Counted from the first letter of the stretch, positions 1-11,969 are shown. The stretch is DNA of 64,000 nt from Anaeramoeba flamelloides (GCA_027625915.1 JANTQA010000015.1:7035001-7099000); one strand, 5' to 3'. The notes: a model not told the origin generated them from the sequence alone. Made by a program: numbers and translations.

Positions 1-1
1 T

Positions 2-46
2 AATCAAAATCAAATTAATAATAATAATAATAATAATAATAACAAC

Positions 47-85
<39 letters not shown>

Positions 86-997
86 GAGAATAGTTCATCC
101 AAATTATCATTGCAACTAATTCAAAAAATCGAAGAAAATTACTCAATATTTTCCTCTAGTTTTTTTAAAAAATATGGAATAATTATTGTTGGGATTGGAA
201 AATTTTTATATTTTTATAAAATTTTAAATAACGAAAAAAAATTTTGTAAAAAAATTAATCAATTTTTATGTAGATCATTACCTATTTATTTAAGTACCTT
301 TAATAATTCAATATTTGTTGGTGATTTTTTCAAATCATTTTCAATGTACGAATTTAATGAAAAAAATAATTCCATCGTCCAAATCGCTACACGAAACTTG
401 AAAAGGCAAATAACTTCAATGATTGATTTAAATTCAAATTCTTTTATTATTACAGACAAAAGAGGAGTAATCAAGGTTTTAAAAAAAGTGGAAAATAATA
501 ATACAAAATTAGATGATTGTTCAAAATTAATTTCAATTGGGTCTTTTAATATTGGAGAAAAAATTACACAAATTATTAAAGGTTCTTATTTAAAAAAATT
601 GATAAACGATAACTCTAATAACAAGATTATTGTTAATAGTGGTGGCAATACTAAAAACGAGAAGAACAAAGTTGAAGAAGATAACAATAAAATTAAACAA
701 TTTTTATTCAGTACTGAAAGTGGACAAATCGGATCAATGAGAGAAATATCAAATGAACAGTTTAAATTATTGAATAAAGTTCAATCGATTATAGCACCAT
801 TATTAAAACGATTAGGAATTTCTTCAAAAATTGCGAGAAATTTAAAAGGCAATTTTATTGATGGGGATCTATTAATAACATTTCTCAATTTAGAACAAAT
901 TGATAGAGAAAAATTATTAGAAAAATCTCAAAATTTAGATATTGAGGAATTTTTGATTTTATTAAAAAAAATTGAATATTTAGTTTTAATAAAATAG
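2..997 (+). CDS. DDB1: DDB1-like protein, C-terminal part (5' end outside window)
   Basis: The frame is open from base 2, so the gene runs in from the left; 331 residues are visible, ending at TAA 995-997. After an Asn run comes sequence resembling the last beta-propeller strands and helical C-terminus of DDB1/CPSF-A/SF3B3 proteins: a VGDFFKSFSMYEF stretch (DDB1 has VGDLMRSVLLLAY), an IGSFNIGEKI stretch (DDB1 VGLFHLGEFV) and a near-terminal FIDGDLLITFLNL (DDB1 FIDGDLIESFLDI). The last motif fits DDB1 better than SF3B3. DDB1 is known as the adaptor that links substrate receptors to CUL4-RBX1 ubiquitin ligase. An Asn/Lys-rich insert (about 600-690) is extra to animal DDB1. SF3B3 is the main alternative. 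Confidence 0.75.
17..85 (+). repeat. AAT/AAC trinucleotide run coding 23 consecutive Asn
   Basis: In the DDB1-like frame, 23 codons are AAT with a few AAC. The run sits just before the start of a beta-propeller segment, so it is probably a loop insertion. Confidence 0.85.
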
Positions 998-3570
998 ATT
1001 TAAGAATTCCTTATTACGTTTTAATAATTTTAGTTAAATTTTTTTTTTCTTTTTCTTTTTTCTTTCTAATTATTTAATTCTATATTAAAGATGCATTAGG
1101 AGATTTTTGATTTTAAAATTTTTTTTATTAAAATTATCATTTTTTTTTGTGGGTTTATTATTCTTTTTTTAAAAATTAGTTTCTGAAGACTGATTCTTAC
1201 AAAATCGATTCATTAGATATTTTTTTCAAAATAATACATATTTATATCTATACTTAACCCCTTATAATTACAAAATATACTTAAAAAATTCGGGAAGGAC
1301 TATCGGCAAATAACTCTATAATTAAAAGTTTAAGGAACGATTTTAAATTAATTTGTTTTTACAATTATTTCTTCTTCTTAAAAGGTTTTTTACAATCTAA
1401 ATGATAATTTCCCCATTTCAATTTTGAAATTAGTAATTTGTTCATTAAAATAATTTTTCATAAAAGTAAAAAAAATCATTTTTTTATTCAATTCATTACA
1501 AAATAAAATATATATAAATTCCTTAATTCATCACATCATAAAATTATAAAAATGAATTTTTCGAAGGAAAAAAAAAAAATAATTTTGAATCTTTCGAATC
1601 ATTTCCTAAATTTTATTATAAAAATAATTGAAAAAAATGTTTTAAATAATAATGAAAAAATCATTAATTTAATATTATCATTAAATTTTTCAGTATTAAG
1701 ATAGATTATTTATTTACAGCTTCAAGGTTTGGATACAATAGTAACAAATTTTCCCATGAATAAAATCTTGAAAAAAAAATAGAATAATAAACTATTTTTC
1801 AAAAATATTAACTCAATTTATAAGGTTAATGGAATTTGTTTTTGAGGGGTTATCCCAGATTCTTTATCAAAAAAATATTTTCAATTAATTAGCCCAGAAT
1901 CATTTTTTCTAATTTTGCAAATTTTTGTTTTGCTTTTTCAAATTTTTGTTTTTTATTTTTTTCTTCTTTTTCTTTTTATCTTTCTTTTTTTTTGTTTCTT
2001 TTTTTTAAACAATTTTTCTTATTCTTTTTCATTTTTTTTTTTTTTGATAATTTTCATTTTGCAAATGAATCATGTTGGAAAAAAAAAGATCTTCAAAAAG
2101 ACAAATAATCACTAAGAAAATTCAGATATTGTAATCTCGTTTAAAATGAATTCAATTATTAGTAAAAAAATCTTGTTGTAAACTTTTTTTCAGTGAAAAT
2201 TAAGTAATAAAAATCAATAAGGTAACATGAAAAGAGTTTTTTGAAGAAAGGGTATATGAAAAAAAATATAATTTATATGTTTTTTTTAAAATATTGCTTT
2301 ATTTATATAATTGTTTTAAAAATACGAATTTCAAGCTAAAAGGTTTTTTTTTCATCATACTAAAGAAAATATCTACTATTTTTTTATATATAATAAAAAA
2401 AAATTGTTTTATAGTATTCTAATTAGCAATAGTCTTCATTTTTTTACTAGTTATTTTAAAAAATACATTGGAAATCTAAAACAATTTTAATAATTAGATA
2501 ACTGAAATAATCGCTAAAGTTGTATGGAGATTGTTTGTTTTTATTATTAATATTATTATTTTCTCATTATAAAACAATTTTTTATTTGCATTACTAAATA
2601 AAAAACCCTTTAATCATTAAACGATTCAAATAAAATCCATTTTAAACTGAATTATTTAACTATTCATTTTATTCTCTAATTTCTTTTTTATTAAATAAAT
2701 ATTTGAATAAAAAGTAATTCTCAGAATAAAAAATTTCAAATGATTTTCATTGTAATTTTAAAAAACATTTGACAAATAAAGTTATTTTTTCTCAAAATTT
2801 TAAATAAACTAATCTTTTTACATTCTAATCATCCCTTCTTTTTTTTTACTTTCAGATAAAAAAAAAAAAAATTGAAAGTGGAATTACTCTTTCAAATAAG
2901 AATTTTTCGAACTTAAATTCTACTAACCAATTAATTCTCACAAATTGATACTTTACTGAATATTAAAATATAGATATATTCAATTATTTTTCTTTATTGG
3001 GGTGAACAAAAAAATATATTACCCTTCTAGAAAAAAAGTGAAACCTTGGAAAAAAGTTCAACACAATTTTTCATTAAGAGCCTTAAAAGAAACCAAAAAA
3101 TATAATCAATGAAAGAAGAAACCAATTAACTTCAAATAATAATTACATTTTATTATTTGTAATCAAACCAACATACAAAAATTTAAAACTACTTTCATAT
3201 TTAAAATTGTTTGTATATTTTTGGAGATCGCAAAAATCATCAAATTTTTTCAACCAATTTTTAATAATTGATCGATCAAAGAAAAACTCATCACCAAAAG
3301 GTAGTATTAAAAAAAACTGTTATTATGTTGAATCCTCCATTTTGTCTTTAATATTTGTTTATTTATTCTTTTATTAATTGATCTTACTTTTCATTTTCAG
3401 GTTCTATTAAAATACCAAATTAAAAACTGTGTTACACTTTTTTTCCAGAAAGGTTAACATAAAAAAAACAGATATAGTAAAAAAAGCCATATACTTTATC
3501 ATTTTTAAAAAATAATTAAAAAATAATAAAAAAAAACAATAAACAAGCAGATAAAATTCAAATTGCAAAA
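998..3570. other. Non-coding AT-rich interval between convergent genes
   Basis: This lies between the ends of the DDB1-like (+) and THOC5-like (-) genes. It is dominated by poly-T and poly-A tracts. The only long reading frames encode Phe-rich junk (for example 1915-2115). No repeat shared with the rest of the window was noticed. Confidence 0.6.
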
Positions 3571-5604
3571 TTATTTTTTTAAAAAGGAACGTGATTTTCC
3601 CGATCTTTTTCTTGAATGCATCCAATGAACACATTTTAATAAATGAAATAATAATGTAAAAAGAAGGTTTTCATCTTGTTCAGATCCATTTTCTAAAAAT
3701 TGGAAGGGGTAATTGACATTAATTTCTGTTTCAATTAATTGTAGATCATTATTTGCATTTTTAGGATTATATTTTAGAACATCTTTATTTATAATTATTT
3801 TTGGATTTAAATTCTTTAAATTTAATTTACTATTTAATATACTTTTGTCGTTTAATTTATTCAATTTTTTGTTTTTGATATTTTCATTCTCTGTATTTTG
3901 AATTGATAAATGAAATTGAGGGATTGTATTTTGAAAATCTTGTGGTATTTCAACGTTGCAATTGATTGTAGGATGATTGTTATCAGTGATTTGAAATTCC
4001 AGGGTTATTTCGGATTGTTTAGTCTCAACAATTTTTATATTTTCAAGCTTTCCATTAAATTCAATTTCAAAATCTTTTTCTTGATCATCATCTTCTTTGT
4101 CATTACTTTTTCCATCTGACTCTTGTTTTTGATTCGTTTTAATATGACCTTTTCCAAAAAATTGATAAAAATAATCTATTCCATGAACAATCAGTAATTG
4201 AATTTTTTCTGTTAAATGTTTTTGGATTGAAAACCTTGTGTTAATTTTTGAAATGACTTTAGATAAATTTATTCTTGGTCCAAAATGTAACGGTGTCACA
4301 GTATTACTTTTACCTAATGGCTGTGCCCATAAAAATGGATAGCCAACAGTTTTGTAATCTAAATTAAAAAGAAATCCGTTTTCTTTAAAAAATAGATTTT
4401 TTAATAATTCAATTTGGGGACTTTTCACTGTAATTAAATCTAATTCGGGAATAAACGAAAACGAAATTGTTAAATCATTATTGAGAATAAGGACAACTTT
4501 TAGCGGAGACAAAGTAATTGTTTTCCCTAAAGATCTTTCTGTTGATGTTAAAATTTCTCCTTCTAAAGTTAATTCTTTTTCGATTTTGACATTAATCAAA
4601 ATGTGACTATTCTCCTCTCCGTTTCCGTTTCCCTTATCCTCTTCTTGGTTTTGTTCTATTTGCTCTATTTCTTCTTGTTCTTTTTTTTGTTTTTCTAATC
4701 CTGATTCTTCTTCTTTGTGTTTTTCTTTCTCAATTTCCATTCCATGATCCAAAGCTTCACTCACACTTTTGTTTGTGTTTTCTTTTTGATTCTTTTTTGC
4801 TCGATTTCCTTTTTGTTTATCTTTTTTGTTTTGAATATAAAAGATTATTGAATGGTAAAGTGTATATAAAGAAGATGGTAATTCGTTTGAAATTTTGGAA
4901 ATGTTTTCATTTGAAATTTTGGGTATATTCAAATACGTTTCGAATTCTCGAGATTTGTGTGTAATAAAGCGTATTTCTTGATTTAAAGAATTAAGCAACC
5001 TTCGATCTTGTTGGTTTTTAATTAGCAGTTGCTTTTTTTTTTTTTGAAGATCTAACAGCTCTTTACTTGACGAAGTTGTTTCAGTCAAAATTTGTTCAAG
5101 TTTGTTTCTTACTTTGACAGTGTTAAAAAATTCATCAAAATTAATAACGTTTTTGTTTTCTTTTTGTATTTCTTTGTCTTTTTTTTTTTCTTCATTTTGT
5201 TCTTTTTCTAAATCTTCTTCTTCTTCTTTGCCTTTACCTTTTTCTTGATCTTGTTGTTTTCGATTATTTTCTTTTTGTGCATAGCTTTTTGGTAAAACCA
5301 TTAAATCTGATAAAGAACCAATTGTTCTTGGATTAATTTTTTCAATTACGGTTTTGTGTTTAAGATGATGAAGCTCATATTTTAAATTTGATTTGATTTG
5401 TGATAACTCTTCATTGCCAGATTTAGTTTTGTTGTATTGACTGTTTTGTTTTTTAAACTTTTTTGATTCTTTTTGGCTTTGTATTCTGATTTGGGTTAAG
5501 AACAAATTAACCATCAATTTTAGTTCTTCTTCATTTTTTATATCTGAACTTTGCTCAGAGAATGCCTTTTCAAGTAAAGTCATTAAATTTTCGAAAGAGT
5601 CCAT
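3571..5604 (-). CDS. THOC5: THO complex subunit 5-like (THOC5)
   Basis: The protein is 677 residues from the ATG at 5604-5602. The frame is open 22 codons further upstream, but MDSFENLM is the first sensible start. It shows a THOC5 pattern. An early coiled coil contains KYELHHLKHK (animal THOC5 has ELHHLKYK). A charged KE-rich spacer follows. A second coiled coil leads to a LPSSLYTLYHSIIFYIQ stretch (human LPPPLYVLFVQATAYGQ). A later beta-rich region contains GYPFLWAQPLG (human GHPYLWVQKLG). THOC5 is known to act in the THO/TREX complex coupling transcription to mRNA export in the nucleus. Charged inserts of the Gln/Glu/Lys type are typical of this genome. It converges on the DDB1-like gene. 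Confidence 0.85.
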   Translation of the reverse strand: MDSFENLMTLLEKAFSEQSSDIKNEEELKLMVNLFLTQIRIQSQKESKKFKKQNSQYNKTKSGNEELSQIKSNLKYELHHLKHKTVIEKINPRTIGSLSDLMVLPKSYAQKENNRKQQDQEKGKGKEEEEDLEKEQNEEKKKDKEIQKENKNVINFDEFFNTVKVRNKLEQILTETTSSSKELLDLQKKKKQLLIKNQQDRRLLNSLNQEIRFITHKSREFETYLNIPKISNENISKISNELPSSLYTLYHSIIFYIQNKKDKQKGNRAKKNQKENTNKSVSEALDHGMEIEKEKHKEEESGLEKQKKEQEEIEQIEQNQEEDKGNGNGEENSHILINVKIEKELTLEGEILTSTERSLGKTITLSPLKVVLILNNDLTISFSFIPELDLITVKSPQIELLKNLFFKENGFLFNLDYKTVGYPFLWAQPLGKSNTVTPLHFGPRINLSKVISKINTRFSIQKHLTEKIQLLIVHGIDYFYQFFGKGHIKTNQKQESDGKSNDKEDDDQEKDFEIEFNGKLENIKIVETKQSEITLEFQITDNNHPTINCNVEIPQDFQNTIPQFHLSIQNTENENIKNKKLNKLNDKSILNSKLNLKNLNPKIIINKDVLKYNPKNANNDLQLIETEINVNYPFQFLENGSEQDENLLFTLLFHLLKCVHWMHSRKRSGKSRSFLKK

Positions 5605-7004
5605 TAGAAAAATATAGATGCTCGAAAAAGTAGCTAAAGAACAATAAAAAAAAAAATGATAATTTATCAAATATTTTTCAGGTAATTCTTCTTTAATCGT
5701 CTTCCCAAAGGTAATGGAGTAATTATTTACACATAAGGATAGAATTAAATCTGATATGCAACTTCACTTATCATCTTTAGAGAGATGAGTTATCATTTTT
5801 AAAGAGTTCATCTTTTCACAAATATATTTTCAGTAAAAAGATCTGATCCTTTTTTGTTTGAGTTTTTGGTATTTGAAAAAGAAGAAGAAAATATCAAAAC
5901 ATTTTTATTTTTAGGAAATTTCACTTTGAGTAATTTCTGATCATGTTTATAAACAAACAATATTTGAAATTTACTATTTTTTGTAAAATAAATGGAATAT
6001 TATATTCTTGGTCTTTTAAAAAAAGGATTTTGAGAAACAAATATAACATTTCAAATTTTTAATTCTTAAAATCAGCTTATATTATTTAATTTCCCTTTTG
6101 AAATTAAGGACTTGGTGATTTATTTTTATTCTTGGGAGGTGTTTTTTTTTGGAAAAGTTGACTGAAAATTTTGATCTTTTTAGATCTACAAGTATTCATA
6201 TTTGATTTATTGTTTTTGATTTTTCAAAAAAGATTACTCTTAATTGTAAAATAAAAAAATTGATCCTTATTTTATTCATAAATATTTATCAAAATTTTTT
6301 AAATTTGACAGTTAATATCTTTTTAAAATTTTATGAGTATTAAAAAAGAACTATTATTATTGAAATAAGATATTTGCTTATATCTCGTTTATTTTTTTTT
6401 TTTAAATTATTAAAATAGAAATTGTTTTGTTTGTTTAAAAATCTTTAAAATATTAAGAATTGATTGTAAATTCTATTGATATATTTAGTCTTTGTGTTGT
6501 TTTTAACCCACAAAAATATTTAAGATTTTTGTATTAATTATTGATTTAAAAATAATAAAATTAAAAAGTATTTCTTTAGATTTAGATTTGAATTTTCCAG
6601 GTTAGTATAAGAGTAATTTAGGTGGTTTTTTAATTTAATGCTTTTTCAATTTATTTGTATGGTTTTTTTTTTATTTTTTTTTTGGTTCAATAAAAAGAAA
6701 AAATTGATTTGAATTGTTTATTGAAACAAAAAATTATTATATTTTTATCAGTTTAAAAGAATTCTTGTAATTTTTTTAAATAAGTGGATTTTTCATATTG
6801 GATTATTATAGCCTAAATAGTTTGTTTTTTCAGCTGTATTTTTAACAATTCCTTAAAGAAAATAAGGTTTCTTACTTATTCAAATAGAAATATTTATTTG
6901 TTAAATAATTTGGAAATATATAGAATTTTAAACATTTCAAAAATGAGAAAAATTATTCAAACTCCAAAAACGAATAATTCATTTTAGAAATTTGTTTTAA
7001 AAGA
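5605..7004. other. Non-coding AT-rich interval upstream of THOC5
   Basis: No convincing frame on either strand. A pyrimidine-rich TTCTTTAG on the minus strand about 35 bases before the THOC5 ATG could be a 5'-UTR splice acceptor, but nothing confirms it. Confidence 0.5.
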
Positions 7005-8281
7005 AAGTCAAGTTTGAAAATATAAGATGTTTTAGATACTAGAATTGCTGATTTAAATTTAATTTTGTTATAGAGAAACTAAAAAATAATTATAAAAATA
7101 AAAAATTCTTTGGTGTTACAATTGATATTAAAAAATTTATTGATGCTATTATTAATATTCTAGACACTATACTCTTGATGTCTTCATTAGAAATGAAAAA
7201 AAATCAAAATATGACTATAAAATTATTATAATAAATTGGGTTTCGTGTTTATCAATGAGATCCTCTATACTTTTATTTATTTGGATTTAATCATCATTTT
7301 TTAATAGAACAAATTAAATATCTTGCAAATCATTCCCATCTGTTTGGATATGATTTGATTTTAATAATGTAAGTTTTATTTCATCAATTGAAAAAATAAT
7401 TCGAATAATTTAGAAAATTGTCAAGAATTTGGAATGAACCCAAATATTGATAAAACACTAAAATTAAAATTCTTATCAGAAAATAACGTATTTAGGATTC
7501 TGTTAAGAAATAGAAAAAAAATTACATAACTATTTTGATAAAGTAAAAGAGAGTTTTATAATGAAAAAAAAAAATTTCATCCAAAAAAAAAAATATTAAT
7601 GGTGTAAAATTACAAATTTTCAAACTAATATAAATTTATTCAATTATTATGTGGATTAGTTATATTTAATCTAAATCAATAATATTTTAACTCAATTGAT
7701 GTTTTGATAAATAAAAAAGTCATGAAATTGTTAAATATTAATACAAGTACTCTTCAGAACACTTTATAAAATGGAAGCAAAACTTGTTCACCCCAGATTT
7801 TTAATTTACAAAAGCAGATCTTAACTTAAAATGAAATCCAAAATTGTGGTGTTTGAAGACATTTCATACCAAAAAAAGTTTCCAAAAATAACAAAGATGA
7901 TAATATTGATTGGAAAATTTAACATTTAGAATTATTAAATTTCAATCTAAATTATTTAATATCCAAGTTGATTTTAAATAGTTCTGGGTGAAAGGTTAAA
8001 TATATTTGAGAAGCAGTAGAATAATAATATCAATGAACGGTTAAATATTGTAGAGTGTAGTAGAGGTCCGATGTTTTTTTGTTTTATTTCGAAAATATAT
8101 TGATTTCCTCAATTAAACAGAAAACTCAAGAATAGCTAAAGTGTATTTTTTTTCTTTTAATTTTAGAGATAAACCCAAAATTTCTTTAATTTTCTGTTTA
8201 TTTCTTAATTTTTTTTCAAAAAAATAAGGGCTATATATAGAAATTAATTTCTTCACTTCAAAATAACAATAAAAAAAAAAA
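7005..8281 (+). mobile_element. 5'-truncated, decayed LINE copy (RT to 3' end)
   Basis: This is a broken relative of the LINE at 44.9-48.7 kb. Recognisable remnants appear in order: LDTRIADLNLIL (LINE 2 FDTRVAVLNFLN), VTIDIKKFIDAI (LINE 2 IMIDIAKCFDSI), a YDLILIM remnant where FADDLILI is expected, FGMNPNIDKT (LINE 2 FGLKPNEDKT), and DNIDWKI-LELLN (LINE 2 NKINWKSESLNLL). Stops and frame changes are frequent, so it is old. The 3' end (8238-8281) has the small inverted repeat and oligo(A) tail seen on other family members. The 5' break is near the QFGF motif of RT, about where LINE copy 3 also begins. Confidence 0.75.
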
Positions 8282-9242
8282 GTCGAAGATATTTTTTTTT
8301 TCAGAAATTTGAAGATCTAGTATTTTTTTTTCCCATTTTTGAATTTTCAGAGATATTAATCAGTATATTTTTGATTTCTTTTCCATTTTTCCCCAAGCTG
8401 AATCTTCTCTATATCGTAAGAAGAGTTATAAAGGAAATGGGTCATATGGTTATTTTCTAATACTGTGACACTGAAACATTAAAACCAAAAAAACCTGAAA
8501 ATAAAAAGTAAAGCCTAAAAATAATGAAGGGTTTAAAGGAAATAAAATCAAAAAAAGAAGAAGAAGAAGAAGAAGAATTTAAAACAATAAAATAACCACC
8601 CCCAAGTGAACATTCATCATCAATTATCAAATCAACTAAAGGCATTGTGGTTGTGATTTTGGGGGTTCTTAATTATTGATAGCATTGTTTTAGATTTTTG
8701 ATTTTTTAAAAATTACTTTTTATAAACCCTTTTGAAATTTCTCTCTTTTTTTTTTTTTTTCCTTTTTCCTTTTTAATTTTTTGATTTTGCTTTTCAAGGA
8801 CTAATACCTGTACAAAAATAAAAAATATCCATTTTTTTTAGAGTGAATTTTTTAAAAATTAACGTTTTTAGTATATCTAGAAGTTATAGTTTTGAAACCA
8901 GTGTTTGGCTAGGTTTGAATAATAATCATGTTTACATTTCAGGTAACCTTATGTTCATGGGGTTTTTGAAAAAGGAGATTGAAACAAAATGAAAAAGAAA
9001 ATGTAAATTTTTTGTTTTTATACTGGTACTAATGCTTTTAACATAAAAAATAATGTGTGTATCTCATCCCCTTGAACAATGGTGAAATCTATAATTTTAG
9101 GTTTAAATTACCTTTGAGGAAATTTAACTAAAAGGACATTTCGAGTTTAATTTATACTACTTCCATCAATAACTCCATTATTTTTTCATATACTTACAAG
9201 CACCTTAAATCATAAATTATTGAATTTTGATCTTCTAATTAC
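8282..9242. other. Non-coding interval with a GAA/TTC microsatellite
   Basis: It holds a GAA run (about 8557-8576). A minus-strand frame at 8645-8457 starts MPLVDLIIDDECSLGG and then decays into Ser and Phe runs. The first 16 residues could be an orphan first exon, but nothing supports that. Confidence 0.4.
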
Positions 9243-10402
9243 TGTTGAGAGAAAATGTTTGACACAGAAAAATAGTTGGACACCATTTTTAATTGAGAAC
9301 ATTACACTACAAGGAAAATTTTTTCAAAAAAAAATCTCTAAATTTTGTATTTTTGAAATACACTCATATAATAAACATTATTATACATAACAATTTTCAA
9401 TGGGGTTTACAACTTTAATAGATATTAATAGGAATTGAAAAAAAAATGAAATTTTTCAGTAATATTTTTTTCATTTTTAATTGTAAACTTTTTGAATTTT
9501 TTTAATTGACTTAGTGGAGAGATAATTTTCAAGTATTTTTTTTAATAGTCTAATTAGAAACCTATTTTTCAATTTGAAAATAGCACAAAATATTTCAATC
9601 AAAAGATATTGCTCAATTAAATTGAAAATCTGATTTTTTATCTGTTTTTGGAATATTTTTTATCATTTTATTTTTTTTCCATGTTTGAGTTTTTATATAC
9701 GTTCCCGGTTGTTTTCTGCAAATTGCTTTAACTTATATTCTTTTTTCAATCTTAATGTTCAATCAAAAATTAATTCATTTCAACTTTTTCCAATAAAAAA
9801 ATACCCTGAAAATAGGTGTTTTTTTCAAAAGTCGGTATTTTTGAAAAGGGGGGTATTCCGATTTTCATGAGTTTAATAGCTATCCCTTTTTTATTACATA
9901 AAATTATGATAACTTTGAAAAAATAATTTATAAAAGAAGTATAACTGAAATCTAATGTATAGTTTTGGCTAACTTTAATTTTTGGTGTGTAAATTTTCCT
10001 TGTAGTGTAGTAAAATTGAAAATCAAATATTATTTATAACTTGGTGAATTTTATATAAATCCGGGTTTAAATGAGTTAAAAGTTCCTTAATTTGTGGTTT
10101 GTGTAGAATAGTCATTTGAATAGTTGATAACTAAAGTAGATCATGCTATTTTAACAAAAATCCAAGTTCTAGTAAAGTTTACTATTTATTCTGAAAATGC
10201 TAATTTTTAAACTTGCTTTAGATTATAAGAGATAAGGTTTTGAAAAAGTAGAATTACATTAATACTTATTCTAATAAGTAGATTATTGTTATTTTCTTTA
10301 GTTATTTCACAAAAGAAAGAAATTAAAAATAATTTTCTGTAATGTTCCCAATTAAAATTGCTGTCCAATTATTTTTCTCTGTTCAACATTTTTCTCTCAA
10401 CA
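9243..10402. repeat. Outer inverted-repeat element, interrupted by a second element
   Basis: The left arm 9243-9304 (TTGAGAGAAAATGTTTGACA onwards) matches the reverse complement of 10338-10402 over about 60 bases, including the shared TTGGACA, TTTTAATTG and GAACATTACA blocks. The left arm stops exactly where the inner element begins. The simplest reading is an older foldback element split by a later TA-target insertion. Confidence 0.7.
9305..10007. mobile_element. 703-bp non-autonomous element with CACTACAAGG termini
   Basis: It starts CACTACAAGGAAAATT and ends in the reverse complement AATTTTCCTTGTAGTG, flanked by TA on both sides (9303-9304 and 10008-10009). TA target duplication and short perfect termini are typical of Tc1/mariner-type elements and their deletion derivatives. 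The short frame at 9685-9870 inside it has no transposase features. It inserted into the left arm of the surrounding inverted repeat. Confidence 0.75.
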
Positions 10403-10518
10403 AATACTTTCAAAATTTGGAAGGACTTCTAAAAAAAAATAAAAGTGTTGTGAATTAAAAAAAGTGACTACAATTTTTGAGATATTCTTCTTCTGTGAAT
10501 TTTTTTAAATTTTTATTT

Positions 10519-10538
10519 TTTACTTTTTTTGCTCAGAA
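10519..10538 (+). promoter_or_regulatory. Likely splice acceptor two bases before the NUDT6 start codon
   Basis: A T-rich tract ends in TTTTTGCTCAG, then AA and the ATG. This looks like the 3' end of an intron in the 5' leader, or a trans-splice acceptor if the organism has one. No donor was identified upstream. Confidence 0.4.
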
Positions 10539-11330
10539 ATGGATCTAACTTTTGATTTATATAATGGTGTTACAATTATCGTTCCAACAAATTGGAATGA
10601 TGCAAAAACATTTAAACCCAAATTTGAAGATTTAATGAGTAATCTTGATAAGGGGACAAGGGGCGTCTGGTGCAAAGTCTCGATCAAATCATCACAATTA
10701 ATTCCTGTGCTTGTGGAAGAATTTAGTTTCACATTTCATCACACAAAACCAGATTATATAATGCTAACAAAATGGCTACCGAAAAATGAAATGAACGTGC
10801 TTCCACAATACCCGATTACCAATGTAGCTGTAGGTGGCTTAGTGATGAATGATCAAAACCAAGTTTTATTAGTCAAGGAATTGTTTATGCTGCCTGAATA
10901 TAAACGGCTTTGGAAATTTCCTGGTGGATCAATAGACATAGGAGAGTCTATTACAGAGGCTGCTCAAAGAGAAGTCTTTGAAGAGACGTCTATTAAAACC
11001 GAGGTGGTTGGTATTTTACCCGATATTCGGCATACCACAAACATTGATTCTTTATTCCAGGGATCTGATATGTATTTTGTGGTCAAACTCAAGCCCATTA
11101 CAAACACAATTAAAATAGATCCAAAGGAAATTTATAAATGCAAATGGGTTGATACCAAGAAAGTTCTGGCTACAAATTATGATGGTATTTTTAAAAGGCT
11201 TAAAAAAATGATTGCATTTTCTCTTGAGAACCCCAACTTGCTCATTAAAGAAAATAAAACTCATACAAATCGCAGTGTGTACCAAATTGATAAGCAAAAT
11301 TGTCAAAATAGTGTCAATACAAACAATTAA
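10539..11330 (+). CDS. NUDT6: NUDT6-like Nudix hydrolase
   Basis: The 263-residue protein matches the NUDT6 / plant NUDX2-10 family along its length. The N-terminal domain (residues 1-85) shows the family pattern of GVWCKVSI and FSFTFHH (human AVWLHIPI and LGFCFHH). The Nudix domain begins at about residue 93. The Nudix box spans residues 130-152: G130, E136, R144-E145 and E148-E149 are present, but the usual final Gly is Ser151. WKFPGG precedes the box, and SDMYFVVKLKP follows it (human SDMYIICRLKP). Family members hydrolyse nucleoside diphosphates linked to another group; the substrate cannot be read here. No targeting peptide is obvious. The final 50 residues are Lys/Asn-rich and unconserved. 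Confidence 0.9.
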   Translation: MDLTFDLYNGVTIIVPTNWNDAKTFKPKFEDLMSNLDKGTRGVWCKVSIKSSQLIPVLVEEFSFTFHHTKPDYIMLTKWLPKNEMNVLPQYPITNVAVGGLVMNDQNQVLLVKELFMLPEYKRLWKFPGGSIDIGESITEAAQREVFEETSIKTEVVGILPDIRHTTNIDSLFQGSDMYFVVKLKPITNTIKIDPKEIYKCKWVDTKKVLATNYDGIFKRLKKMIAFSLENPNLLIKENKTHTNRSVYQIDKQNCQNSVNTNN

Positions 11331-11969
11331 TTCGGAATATTGTAGTTTTCAAAACAGTGGAAAATATGTTTGATGGGGGTATTAACCAAACTCTTGAAAA
11401 GAGTTAACCAAAAAGTTTGATCAGCGCTTTTTAAAATCACTTTATCTGCTTTTGTTGGATTTTTAATCTACTGGTATTTGAATTCTAAAGGGGGAAAATT
11501 TTCACTTCCTTTTCAATTTTCTTTTTCAAAAAATAAAGATTGAAAATTACAGTCTTGTTCTTTGAAAACTCTATTCTATAAAGAAAAATATCGAAAAGAA
11601 AGTGAAAAATTTTTCACATTTAGAATTCAAATTTCAGTAAAAATTAAATTTCACGTAATAAAATGTTTGCTTTTACAAGAGTATAACCCACAAAAATTTT
11701 TCATCCTTTAAGAGTAAACTAGACAATAATCACATTTTTACATTTTTCTTTTTTTTTTTTTGAAATGTTTTATATTTTGATTTACATGCGAGAAGATATG
11801 AATAAAAAAATATTAATTTTCATTTCTGTTTTTATTATTTGGTTAATTTTTTTTTATTATTACCATTGAGGAAAAGAATTGTCAATTTGATTTTAATTGT
11901 TAAATAATTGGAAAAGTTATAATTTTTCAAAGAGCAATTAAACAAAAAAATTAAAAATGGAACTAATGT
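11331..11969. other. Non-coding interval after NUDT6
   Basis: AT-rich, with no frame or shared repeat recognised. Confidence 0.5.

Noticed and set aside
1915-2115. Phe-rich 66-codon frame
   Set aside because: Translation of poly-T tracts without conserved sequence.
8457-8645. Minus-strand frame beginning MPLVDLIIDDECSLGG
   Set aside because: After 16 residues it becomes Ser and Phe runs from a microsatellite. No family match and no clear donor site.
9685-9870. 61-codon frame inside the CACTACAAGG element
   Set aside because: No transposase motif, and typical of chance frames here.
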